Below, piece by piece: positions 7,638 through 14,880 of a DNA stretch of 24,545 bases. How positions within the stretch are numbered: the first letter of the stretch is position 1; the number at the start of each line of letters is the position of its first letter. Location: contig DFQD01000052.1 in the NCBI GenBank assembly GCA_002377605.1, positions 3,720 through 28,264 on the forward strand. The letters run 5' to 3'. Under the pieces are notes generated by a model. The model was not told the origin of the DNA, searched no databases, and worked only from the letters and a program-made list of their open reading frames with translations. The DNA is from Gammaproteobacteria bacterium UBA3498 (GTDB lineage: Bacteria > Pseudomonadota > Gammaproteobacteria > Pseudomonadales > Pseudohongiellaceae). Position numbers and translations under genes: made by a program.

Positions 7638-9404
7638 ATGAAACATCGGCGCCCGCAAGTCCGACTCTCTTTTCAATTTCTATTTTGTTTATTAGTCAGT
7701 GCTACTGCTTTTGGCCAATCTGGAAATTATGACTGGACCAGTCAGAATTTGAACATTCAAAACAGTCGTTACGCCGAACTTGATCAGATCAACAAATCAA
7801 ATGTAACTAACCTAGCTGAATCTTGGACATATTCACCTGGACCACAGGACTCCATTCTGCAGGTCACACCTTTAGTGGCCAATGGAGTCATGTATCTTCA
7901 TTCCGCTAACACAATGTTTGCACTTAATGCAGCCAGCGGAGAAGAACTATGGCGGCGACCGCTTGATCGCGGGCCTGCAGGCGGACCGGTAAGAGGATCC
8001 ACATATGCCGAAGGACGAATATATGCCTATCGCGGAGCCGATCTTTACGCCTTCGATGCCGAAACCGGCGCAGAGATTCGGTCTTTCGGAGAGACTGGTT
8101 TCGTGCAAGTTGTGACCGATGCTCTTCGCCATAAGTACCCTGATGTTTATCCAAGTAATACTGATCCTATTAATCTGGGATATCGCTTAACTACTCCACC
8201 GACAGTACACGAAGGCAAGATGTATGTGGCCGCTGCTTTATCGGAAGGACACATTCCTGGAGGCTTAGTTATCCGCATCGATGCCATTACTGGGACCGTA
8301 GAATGGGTTTTTAATACAGTGCCACAAGTTCCCAGTGATTCAGGTTGGGAAATAGCACGTGATACCTGGGGAACTGGTCAGCGAGCAGGTGGCGGTGTGT
8401 GGACTCCACCCGCAATCGATACAGAGTTTGGGTTGGTCTATGTAAATGCAGGTAACCCTTCACCTGACTATGATGGCTCTGCGCGGGTTGGTGCTAACCT
8501 ATTTACCAATGCCACTGTTGCCTTGGACATAAACACAGGTGAACTGGCATGGTATTTCCAAGCGGTACATCATGATCTTTGGGATTGGGATCATGTGACC
8601 GGACCTTTGTTGTTTGATGTCACTAATGAAGAAGGTGAAATAGTTAAGGGTGTAGCGGCTGGCGGTAAGAACTGTTTATTTTACATGTGGCATCGAGAAA
8701 CCGGTGAGCCGCTTTTTCCAATGCCAGAAACTGCAATGCCAACAGAAACTGATGTACCAGGTGAGGTTGTTTATCCAACTCAACCGATTCCCCATAACGC
8801 TCGCGGTATTCCAATGGACCCCTTATGCGCAACTTACATTCCATTCAATGATCCAGAATTAGCAGCGCGCAGTAAGCAAATCTATACCCCTTATTCTCTG
8901 ACAGAACCCTATATCGTTGCTCATGGAGGTTCGAGTTTTGGTTCAGCTTCATTCAGCCCAAGGACTCAACTTGTGTACATCACTGGTAAAAATGGTGCGA
9001 TAAGTTTAACCGTTCGGCCTGTCGGTGACTCCTTAACTCCGGGGCCTGATAGTCGCGGTCATACTGAAAACTACGCAAGCCTGGATCGGGTATCAGAAGC
9101 CTACCCCGCATCTACAACCGTTTCTGCTTACAGCCCAGTAGACGGTGAGCAGGTATGGCAAGCAGAACTGCCTGCACAATCAGCAATCGGCGCAAGCGGA
9201 AACCTAGTTACTGCGGGTGATTTGATTTTTCAGGGACTAGAAAGCGGCGCTTTCCATGCCTTGGATGCAGAGAACGGCGAGACGCTTTTTGTTTACCAAA
9301 CATCTAGGAGTATCAGGTCGAGCCCGTTAACTTACGCTGTTGAGGACAAGCAATATGTTACGGTAGTTTCTACAAACACTGTTGTAACACTCACTCTGCC
9401 CTAA
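7638..9404 (+). CDS. Soluble periplasmic PQQ-dependent dehydrogenase
   Basis: This 588-residue protein has a signal peptide (residues 1-27, ending AFGQ) and then one PQQ propeller from YDWTSQNLNIQNSRYAELDQI (31-51) to the C-terminus. There is no cytochrome domain. W-blade motifs are ALNAASGEELW, YAFDAETG, ALDINTGELAW and ALDAENGETLF. The active-site loop is HHDLWDWD (311-318) with D316 as the expected catalytic base, and K344 follows in AAGGKNC. No adjacent Cys-Cys pair of the methanol-dehydrogenase type is seen in the first half. It would oxidise an alcohol or sugar in the periplasm and hand electrons to a separate acceptor. A near-consensus AGGAGGT (7627-7633) fixes the start and predicts strong translation. 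A methyltransferase gene follows after 27 nt. Confidence 0.9.
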   Translation: MKHRRPQVRLSFQFLFCLLVSATAFGQSGNYDWTSQNLNIQNSRYAELDQINKSNVTNLAESWTYSPGPQDSILQVTPLVANGVMYLHSANTMFALNAASGEELWRRPLDRGPAGGPVRGSTYAEGRIYAYRGADLYAFDAETGAEIRSFGETGFVQVVTDALRHKYPDVYPSNTDPINLGYRLTTPPTVHEGKMYVAAALSEGHIPGGLVIRIDAITGTVEWVFNTVPQVPSDSGWEIARDTWGTGQRAGGGVWTPPAIDTEFGLVYVNAGNPSPDYDGSARVGANLFTNATVALDINTGELAWYFQAVHHDLWDWDHVTGPLLFDVTNEEGEIVKGVAAGGKNCLFYMWHRETGEPLFPMPETAMPTETDVPGEVVYPTQPIPHNARGIPMDPLCATYIPFNDPELAARSKQIYTPYSLTEPYIVAHGGSSFGSASFSPRTQLVYITGKNGAISLTVRPVGDSLTPGPDSRGHTENYASLDRVSEAYPASTTVSAYSPVDGEQVWQAELPAQSAIGASGNLVTAGDLIFQGLESGAFHALDAENGETLFVYQTSRSIRSSPLTYAVEDKQYVTVVSTNTVVTLTLP

Positions 9405-9431
9405 AGCGTCTACTAAGAAAAAGGAATCAGT

Positions 9432-10421
9432 ATGCGTGCATTAATTTTCGTATTATTAACTGTGTTGGCACTGCCACTACTTATTTGTGGATTGGTTATT
9501 TACACCTGGCGCGTCCGCCGAATTGTCATACCACAGAATATATCCGGCACAGCCCATGAGCCTTTTGGAGGCCGACTAGCAATGCATGTGGCGGGAACCT
9601 ATAAAGACGAGGTTGCCTATAAAATAGCCCACCATACTCCCGGTTATGGTGGAATCGTTCGCTTCCTATTTTGGGATACATTAGGGTTCTGCGCCAAACT
9701 CAGCGGTTTTAAAGGCAGTTTTTTTGCTTATCCAGGCCCTCGGCCTTCGACCCTAATGACCATGATGTCACACCGCGCCTATTTTTTTAATCAATCCATT
9801 CAAGACGTCCTAACCAGAGAGGATAATCCCGCAACCCAATTGGTCGTATTGGGTGCAGGTTTTGACACCCGCTGTTATAACTTGCCAGAAGGCAAGGACT
9901 TCAAATGCTTCGAAGTTGATATGTCTCCAACACTTAAGGAAAAAAAACGAGCACTCCAGTTAGCTGAAGTTCCTCATAACCATGTAACCTTTGTTGAGAC
10001 TGACTTCAACCAGGAAACCTGGATGGAATCACTGCTGAACTCTGGGTTCAACCCGAACCTAACTACTTATGTCCTTTGGGAAGGTGTCACAATGTATTTG
10101 GTTGAAGAGGCCGTTCGCGACACCCTTAATCTGATCGCATCTTTACCCACAGGCAGCGTAGTTGGCGCTGACTTTTTTTCCCAAGACCTTATTCAAGGTA
10201 ATCCGCCTTTGGAGAAAATCAGCAAGAGCATGCATACGGGGATGAAATACTACAGTGAGGACCTCCAATTCGGTATACCAACAGGAGAAACTCTTTCTGA
10301 AGGACTTGAAGAATACCTGAGTGAAAGCGAGTTAAAACTTGCGCGCTTCGAGCACGTTGGTTCCACTGAAAAAGATAAGAAACCGCCCTGGTACTTCTTC
10401 GCTCATATAGAAAAACACTGA
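9432..10421 (+). CDS. Membrane-anchored class I SAM-dependent methyltransferase (LCM / TIGR00027-like)
   Basis: The protein has 329 residues with an N-terminal membrane segment (about 4-26) followed by the leucine-carboxyl-methyltransferase-type fold. Motif I is LVVLGAGFDTRCY (138-149), the acidic SAM-ribose ligand lies in FEVDMSPTLKEKKRAL (160-175), and a later YVLWEGVTMYL strand is characteristic of the same group (it resembles the VxEGLxxYL motif of these enzymes). Relatives methylate carboxylates or other small acceptors; the substrate is unknown. The membrane anchor is an extra compared with typical soluble members. AAGGA at 9421-9425 precedes the ATG. It is 27 nt after the PQQ dehydrogenase, so probably co-transcribed. 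Its TGA stop abuts the stop of the convergent NHL gene with no spacer. Confidence 0.87.
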   Translation: MRALIFVLLTVLALPLLICGLVIYTWRVRRIVIPQNISGTAHEPFGGRLAMHVAGTYKDEVAYKIAHHTPGYGGIVRFLFWDTLGFCAKLSGFKGSFFAYPGPRPSTLMTMMSHRAYFFNQSIQDVLTREDNPATQLVVLGAGFDTRCYNLPEGKDFKCFEVDMSPTLKEKKRALQLAEVPHNHVTFVETDFNQETWMESLLNSGFNPNLTTYVLWEGVTMYLVEEAVRDTLNLIASLPTGSVVGADFFSQDLIQGNPPLEKISKSMHTGMKYYSEDLQFGIPTGETLSEGLEEYLSESELKLARFEHVGSTEKDKKPPWYFFAHIEKH

Positions 10422-11483
10422 TTACTGCTTTTCGTATTTTCGCAACCGCCATGGCGCGACATCTGCCGCGTAAATTACGGTATCGTCATGAGACGAACTT
10501 ATGCCCGACGCACCTGATATGCGTGTCTGATCGGCTAGACCCAAATCAGGGTCTGGAATAAAGTATTGTAAATCGCCAGTACGAGCACTGCCTATATAAA
10601 TACCTCGTCTGGTTCCAGGATTGGTATTCGCATTCGAAGTCGAGTCGGTAGAGTAAAGTGTATCAGTTGCTTTGTTGATATAAATTCCACTGGGTCTGCC
10701 GAAGTTTGACCATGCGTCAACAAAAGTACCATCCTGCTCAAAGATCTGAATTCGACTATTGCCGCGATCACCGACAAACAATCTTCCTTGCGAATCCATT
10801 GCAAGATCATGGGGTGTGCTGAATTCTCCCAGTCCTGACCCAGTCGTTCCCCATTCCAAAAGGTAATCGCCATTTGCCGCATACTTCACGATACGATTGT
10901 TCGGCCCTTCGCCATCGGCAACAAATATGTCTCCATTTTCAGCAACAATAACGCTTGACGGGCGATTGAATGTATATTGATCTTGACCAGTGATACCGGG
11001 CCGGCCCAAGGTCATCAACAACTCACCTTCGGGATCGATTTTATGAACCACAGCTCCCATTTCACCTGGAGTCAAAGCAACATCTGTTATCCACATGTTT
11101 CCTTCATGGTCGACATTAAAACCGTGTGGCCTTCCCACGAGTCCTGTCCCAAATCCAGCGAGAAATATTCCTTCAGGAGAAAATTTTAGAATAGGTGGAT
11201 AACCAGACCAACGCCCCAGGCAATTGGCTGTCAATCCATCTGAATGCCCTGGCGCAACTAACGGGTCTCCTAACACCACTTTGAAACAGCGATGATAAAC
11301 ATAAACATTTTCTTCAGGGCCAACGCGAACCTGAATCATTTCTCCCCAACGACCATCGTTTAGATGTGGTGGTGGATTTGGAGCTTCTGCTAATCGATAG
11401 GGATTTGTTTGTGCACTGGAAAGAATCGGCAAGAGCAATCCAACTGAAATTGTAAATGCGCAAATTAATTTGGAAAGTAACAT
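10422..11483 (-). CDS. Secreted NHL-repeat beta-propeller protein
   Basis: This 353-residue protein has a Sec signal peptide (1-25, ending LSSAQ). The mature N-terminus is TNPYRL, like the other two NHL proteins here. NHL blades are visible as RPHGFNVDHEGNMWITD, RPSSVIVAENGDIFVADG, TPHDLAMDSQGRLFVGDRGNSRIQIF and FGRPSGIYINKATDTLYSTD, ending with RRGIYIGSARTGDLQYFIPD. It has the overall pattern of peptidyl-hydroxyglycine lyase-like NHL proteins, with His in the HGF and PHD loops. Enzymatic activity is not established. GGAG lies about six bases before ATG 11483. It is the last gene of the NHL-SDR-NHL unit, 41 nt after the SDR, and ends directly against the methyltransferase gene on the other strand. 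Confidence 0.85.
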   Translation of the reverse strand: MLLSKLICAFTISVGLLLPILSSAQTNPYRLAEAPNPPPHLNDGRWGEMIQVRVGPEENVYVYHRCFKVVLGDPLVAPGHSDGLTANCLGRWSGYPPILKFSPEGIFLAGFGTGLVGRPHGFNVDHEGNMWITDVALTPGEMGAVVHKIDPEGELLMTLGRPGITGQDQYTFNRPSSVIVAENGDIFVADGEGPNNRIVKYAANGDYLLEWGTTGSGLGEFSTPHDLAMDSQGRLFVGDRGNSRIQIFEQDGTFVDAWSNFGRPSGIYINKATDTLYSTDSTSNANTNPGTRRGIYIGSARTGDLQYFIPDPDLGLADQTRISGASGISSSHDDTVIYAADVAPWRLRKYEKQ

Positions 11484-11524
11484 TTCAACTCCAGAAAGTT
11501 TCTCTAATTGGAACTGTAACTAGT

Positions 11525-12307
11525 TCAGAGAAATCGCTGCCACTGGCTGCCTCCATCAACAGCAATACCCGCTCCGGATACATAACGTCCTGTGTCTGAT
11601 GATAAGTAAACAATCGCATTTGCTATATCTTCACCCTCACCAAAGGTGCCAAGTGGAATATTTTTAGTAACTTGTTTTTCAAGACCTTGCTGGATAATTA
11701 GCCGGTCCACTCCTTCCGTCCCCTTTATTGGCCCTGGATTAACCCAGTTTGCGCGAATTCCATATTTCCCCCACTCAACCGAAATAGTCTTCATTAAATT
11801 TTGTATGCCGGACTTGGCTGCTCCAGCATGCGCTGCTCCAGGCCAACCGAACTCAGCTTGCCCGGTACTAATTGAAATTATTCGGCCGCCATCCTTTGCA
11901 GCTTTCAAATGAATGAGCGCTGCTTGGCAGCTATTAAATGTGCCATTTAAATCAATCTCTATAACGGTGCGCCAACCATTCCAAGAAAGTTCTTCGGTAG
12001 GACAAATAAAATTTCCCGCTGCATTGCAGACAAGAATATCGATGCCGCCAATTTCATCTGCAAGCTCATCGAAAGAATTCTTGATACCATCAGGATCGCG
12101 TACATCGCCAGTGCGCCATGCGACATCAATTCCATCGTCTTCTTTAAATGCCCTAACTGCAGCTATAAGGTTTTCCTCTTTTCGAGAAACGATTCCAACC
12201 TTGGCTCCCAAGGTGCCAAGTTTGCGTACAATAGAACTACCTATACCGGTAGCACCGCCAGTTACGATTGCGCTTTTACCGTTTAATATTCCCTCTGCAA
12301 AACTCAT
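11525..12307 (-). CDS. SDR oxidoreductase resembling 2,4-dienoyl-CoA reductase (DECR2 type)
   Basis: This 260-residue protein has a Rossmann fold with TGGATGIG (16-23) for NADP(H)/NAD(H), CNAAG (94-98), N121 and Ser147. The active-site helix reads HAGAAKSGIQNL: Lys165 is present but the usual YxxxK tyrosine position (161) is Ala. This is not decay, because peroxisomal-type 2,4-dienoyl-CoA reductases share the same HAGxAK pattern, WGxxxIRxNxxxPGPIxGTEG and a long C-terminal loop. It therefore probably reduces dienoyl- or enoyl-CoA-like substrates in fatty-acid degradation; substrate assignment is an inference. No signal peptide is present, so it is cytoplasmic, unlike its two exported NHL neighbours. 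GGAG within a 15-bp tandem duplication sits upstream of ATG 12307. Confidence 0.85.
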   Translation of the reverse strand: MSFAEGILNGKSAIVTGGATGIGSSIVRKLGTLGAKVGIVSRKEENLIAAVRAFKEDDGIDVAWRTGDVRDPDGIKNSFDELADEIGGIDILVCNAAGNFICPTEELSWNGWRTVIEIDLNGTFNSCQAALIHLKAAKDGGRIISISTGQAEFGWPGAAHAGAAKSGIQNLMKTISVEWGKYGIRANWVNPGPIKGTEGVDRLIIQQGLEKQVTKNIPLGTFGEGEDIANAIVYLSSDTGRYVSGAGIAVDGGSQWQRFL

Positions 12308-12313
12308 AACTTC

Positions 12314-12343
12314 TTCTCCACTACCTTATTCTCCACTACCTTA
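12314..12343 (-). repeat. 15-bp perfect tandem duplication covering the SDR ribosome-binding region
   Basis: The 15-mer TTCTCCACTACCTTA (plus strand) occurs twice back to back at 12314-12328 and 12329-12343. On the coding (minus) strand each copy carries GTGGAGAA, so the Shine-Dalgarno-like GGAG is duplicated. The repeat fills nearly the whole 37-nt spacer between the NHL stop (12345-12347) and the SDR ATG (12305-12307). It looks like a slippage-type duplication. Confidence 0.9.
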
Positions 12344-12344
12344 C

Positions 12345-13388
12345 TTATGGTCTTACTCGAACATATTTTTCAAAGCGCTGTCGACCAACTTGCCCCGCAT
12401 AGATATTGCCTTCGTTGTCAGATGCTAAAAACTCAATGCCGCTGCCATTTTCAATTTCGTAATCGGGAATAAACTCGGTGACGTATCCGGTGGAAGCATC
12501 ACCGATGCGAATGCCCCTCTCCCAACCTCGATTCCATTGTTCACCAGACATACCATCAGCCACAAAAATTTTGTCATTGTCATCAATCCAAATTCCACTG
12601 GGTCGACCGAACTGAGTCCATATATCTAATAGTTCACCGTTCTGATTAAAAATTTGAATTCGATTATTGCCCCGGTCAGCAACAAACAATCGACCCTGAG
12701 AATCCATTTTCAAATCATGGGGATCATTAAAGCCTCCACTTTCACGGCTTGTATCATCAACACCACCACCAAGTTGAAATAGAAACTCTCCATCGCTATT
12801 GAACTTAATAATGCGGTTGTTACCACCACGATGACCATCAGCAATCCAGAAATCACCATCGGGTTGCACGAGGACAGCTGCAGGTCCGTTAAAATGAGTT
12901 TCATCATCGCCCGGAACGCCGGCTTCACCCAAGCGCATTAATACTTCACCGTCCTGACTAATCTTAATGACCTGATGTCCCATACCTCGTTCCGCGCCAG
13001 GTGCTGCGCGAGCATCACCATCAGGGGCTCCTTCAGTAACCCAGAAATTGCCATCGGCATCCATGTCAAACCCATGGGGCCAGGCAAAAATACCTGCACC
13101 GATGCTCTTTACCGTGTTGCCTTCTTTGTCGAGTTTATGAATTGGATGATGATCAGTACCTGCGCATTGATTGGCACTGCAACGTTCAATAATCCATATG
13201 TGTTCACCATCGATATCAGGTTGTACTCCAGTTACTACTCCCATAGGCCTGCCGCCGGGCAGTTCACCCCAGTAATAAACAACCTGATAAGGATTGTCTT
13301 GAGCAAAAGTTAGTATTGGAATTATCGCTCCCAGACAAACCACAGTTAAGACTTTGTATTTCTTAAGGAGAGGTGTGAAATCAGACAT
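12345..13388 (-). CDS. Secreted NHL-repeat beta-propeller protein
   Basis: This 347-residue protein has an N-terminal export signal (hydrophobic part about 13-27, cleavage likely after LTFAQ). The mature N-terminus is DNPYQV. NHL blades are WPHGFDMDADGNFWVTE, GPAAVLVQPDGDFWIADG, DPHDLKMDSQGRLFVADRGNNRIQIF and FGRPSGIWIDDNDKIFVADG, followed by the ERGIRIGDASTGYVTEFIPD tail shared with the other two copies. It has the same lyase-like NHL family pattern as those proteins, and function is likewise unproven. AAGGAG about eight bases upstream supports ATG 13388. It is the first gene of the minus-strand unit with the SDR (37 nt) and a second NHL gene, so the unit encodes two paralogous propellers around one reductase. 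Confidence 0.86.
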   Translation of the reverse strand: MSDFTPLLKKYKVLTVVCLGAIIPILTFAQDNPYQVVYYWGELPGGRPMGVVTGVQPDIDGEHIWIIERCSANQCAGTDHHPIHKLDKEGNTVKSIGAGIFAWPHGFDMDADGNFWVTEGAPDGDARAAPGAERGMGHQVIKISQDGEVLMRLGEAGVPGDDETHFNGPAAVLVQPDGDFWIADGHRGGNNRIIKFNSDGEFLFQLGGGVDDTSRESGGFNDPHDLKMDSQGRLFVADRGNNRIQIFNQNGELLDIWTQFGRPSGIWIDDNDKIFVADGMSGEQWNRGWERGIRIGDASTGYVTEFIPDYEIENGSGIEFLASDNEGNIYAGQVGRQRFEKYVRVRP

Positions 13389-13513
13389 GTAGCGCTCCTT
13401 TAGGGTATTGTTGTTGTCGTTATTCTACAAGGCGTCCATTCTTATACGCCTACGCAATAACTACAAGGAGCAGTGTGGTGGGAGACGAACTAAAAATAGA
13501 GTGAGAACGGCGT

Positions 13514-14362
13514 CTATTGGACGCAATTCAGATCCGCAAGAAGTTGCTCAGATTCTTGAACTGTACGATCAGGGAAGAAATTGATAGAAACCATTTCCTC
13601 AAGCTGATCTAAGTTGGCGACATGACCACAATAAGATTCAAACTGTCCCAGATCATTCGGAAATACGAAAGCCACGAAATCATCATCGCGAGCCACGATC
13701 TTGAAATAGGCTGCGGGTTCAATTGACCTCGTTGTTGGCGTCCTAGAGAGATTGCTGATCAGGAAAAGCGGACCGGTGACAACTTGCAGCTCTTTGGTTC
13801 TCATTACTAATGCATTAAGTCGTTGTTCCAATTGCAGCCATGGACCCAAACGAAGTGGTTTCGGCATTGGAACCATATTGGTTAGATTATTCAAATCATT
13901 CCAATAAGGGGTGTTAGCAAAAGAAGTCATAGGAGCCAACCTGGCACTCTCTTCTTCGTGTTCCGGCAATTCGCCTAATCCTGCATAAGGATTATTACTA
14001 ACTGCAACTTCCGCCAAGCGCAGTTCAGAAGTGGTTATCTCCAATACATCTTCAACACTGGAGAATTCCAGCAGTCGATCTGGATGCCATACTCGAGGCA
14101 ACAAAGAAGCAACTCCAATAGCATCTTTAGTTAGTCGATAGGAAACCCAATCCGCTAAACCCGTATCACCATTCAGGCCTGCTGCATAAACATGATGAAT
14201 AACAACATTTGCTCGAGTAGTAGCCAAGGAAGACTCATATTGTGGACAGGCCCCATCACAGTGAGTCACGATAACATCTTGCCCGACAGTGTTAGCCATA
14301 AAGAGCATTGTACTCAATATCAGGAGCAGTCTTGTGAGATGTTTGTAAACAAAAAAAACCAT
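13514..14362 (-). CDS. Exported DNA/RNA non-specific endonuclease homologue lacking catalytic residues
   Basis: This 282-residue protein has a signal peptide (about 1-28, ending ANTVGQ). The scaffold of the beta-beta-alpha-metal nucleases is visible: VVIHHVYAAGLN and LADWVSYRLTKD (69-80), VWHPDRLL (91-98), then LAPMTSF (142-148), NLTNMVPM (159-166), LGPWLQLEQRLNALV (172-186) and VVTGPLF (194-200). In active enzymes a DRGH motif immediately precedes (L/M)AP; here residues 138-141 are ESAR, so the catalytic His is Arg141. The metal-binding Asn just before the G.W..LE helix is Arg171. The protein is probably a non-catalytic derivative, perhaps nucleic-acid binding, though a changed chemistry is possible. 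The start has a poor Shine-Dalgarno. A GCGTC/GACGC hairpin (13510-13524) overlaps the stop codon. Confidence 0.75.
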   Translation of the reverse strand: MVFFVYKHLTRLLLILSTMLFMANTVGQDVIVTHCDGACPQYESSLATTRANVVIHHVYAAGLNGDTGLADWVSYRLTKDAIGVASLLPRVWHPDRLLEFSSVEDVLEITTSELRLAEVAVSNNPYAGLGELPEHEEESARLAPMTSFANTPYWNDLNNLTNMVPMPKPLRLGPWLQLEQRLNALVMRTKELQVVTGPLFLISNLSRTPTTRSIEPAAYFKIVARDDDFVAFVFPNDLGQFESYCGHVANLDQLEEMVSINFFPDRTVQESEQLLADLNCVQ

Positions 14363-14451
14363 TTGGGAAAGCCACCAATCTTTTCAGAGCTTTTGGGCTC
14401 TGTCGGGTCGAAGTCTCAGAATTTTACGTCAAAAAAGTAGAAAACGCTCGA

Positions 14452-14484
14452 TTTTAAAAGGTTCGCAAGCCTCAGTTTAACCTT
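14452..14484 (-). terminator. Possible weak terminator after the PQQ/DUF6122 operon
   Basis: Read on the minus strand, AAGGTT pairs with AACCTT (plus positions 14479-14484 and 14458-14463) around a 15-base loop, and TTTTAAAAT-like sequence overlaps the 3' side. An inner alternative AGG(C)TT-GCG-AACCT also forms. It lies 64-96 nt past the DUF6122-like stop and before the nuclease-like gene. The stem is short and AT-containing, so support is weak. The remainder of this 185-nt gap holds a CAGAGC/GCTCTG inverted repeat (14385-14402) about 23 nt ahead of the nuclease-like ATG. Confidence 0.25.
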
Positions 14485-14547
14485 CGGGTCAGTTCAATTT
14501 TTGCGTCTATGTGATCTCAATTCACTATTTATTGCCGCTATTTGAGC

Positions 14548-14874
14548 TTACATAAACCAAACGCCATTAGTGAACTGGCAATCCACAGAATCCAGAACCA
14601 TATGGACCGCTAGGCCAATGCCTACGATGCGAGTTTTAGGATATATAAATAGAAAAAGATACAGAGGCATAACCATGGGCTCATGTAGCAGGTGAAAACC
14701 GATACTGCATCTACCTGGGTCGTAAATTGGATCGGCAAGCAGATGATCGGCATCTACCAGCATGGTGGCCATCATTATCAAATAGCTGATTTGCCACCGG
14801 TTACTATAGAAAGCTGCGGTAATACCCGCAGGCACCAAGAAATGAAGAAATAGATGAAAGGAGAATATCGCCAA
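14548..14874 (-). CDS. Small integral membrane protein (DUF6122-like), TTG start
   Basis: This 108-residue, very hydrophobic protein has about four predicted membrane segments. Conserved-looking polar residues are embedded in them: HLFLHFLVPA at the start, TMLVDADHLLADPIYDPGRCSIGFHLLHE (37-65) and GLAVHMVLDSVDCQ (87-100). The His/Asp pattern recalls membrane-bound metal-dependent hydrolases and the small DUF6122 family; function is unknown. The frame is bounded by an in-frame TAA at 14881-14883, so TTG at 14872-14874 is the only start that keeps the first membrane segment. It lies six nucleotides after the stop of the cytochrome-PQQ gene, which suggests translational coupling rather than an independent ribosome-binding site. 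Confidence 0.72.
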   Translation of the reverse strand: MAIFSFHLFLHFLVPAGITAAFYSNRWQISYLIMMATMLVDADHLLADPIYDPGRCSIGFHLLHEPMVMPLYLFLFIYPKTRIVGIGLAVHMVLDSVDCQFTNGVWFM

Positions 14875-14880
14875 GACTTT

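Noticed and set aside
11525..12307. SDR as an inactive enzyme because the YxxxK Tyr is missing
   Set aside because: The 2,4-dienoyl-CoA reductase subgroup naturally shows HAGxAK here, and the remaining motifs are intact.
12314..12343. Repeat as a CRISPR or mobile-element boundary
   Set aside because: Only two adjacent 15-bp copies without spacers, no cas genes, no transposase and no matching copy at another locus in the window.
13510..13524. GCGTC/GACGC hairpin as an intrinsic terminator of the nuclease-like gene
   Set aside because: The stem is only five base pairs and the T-rich run on the coding strand comes more than ten bases later, so it is too weak to call.
14458..14484. tRNA-like GGTTCGCAAGCC segment
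   Set aside because: It only superficially resembles a T-loop; no acceptor, D-arm or anticodon structure can be built around it.
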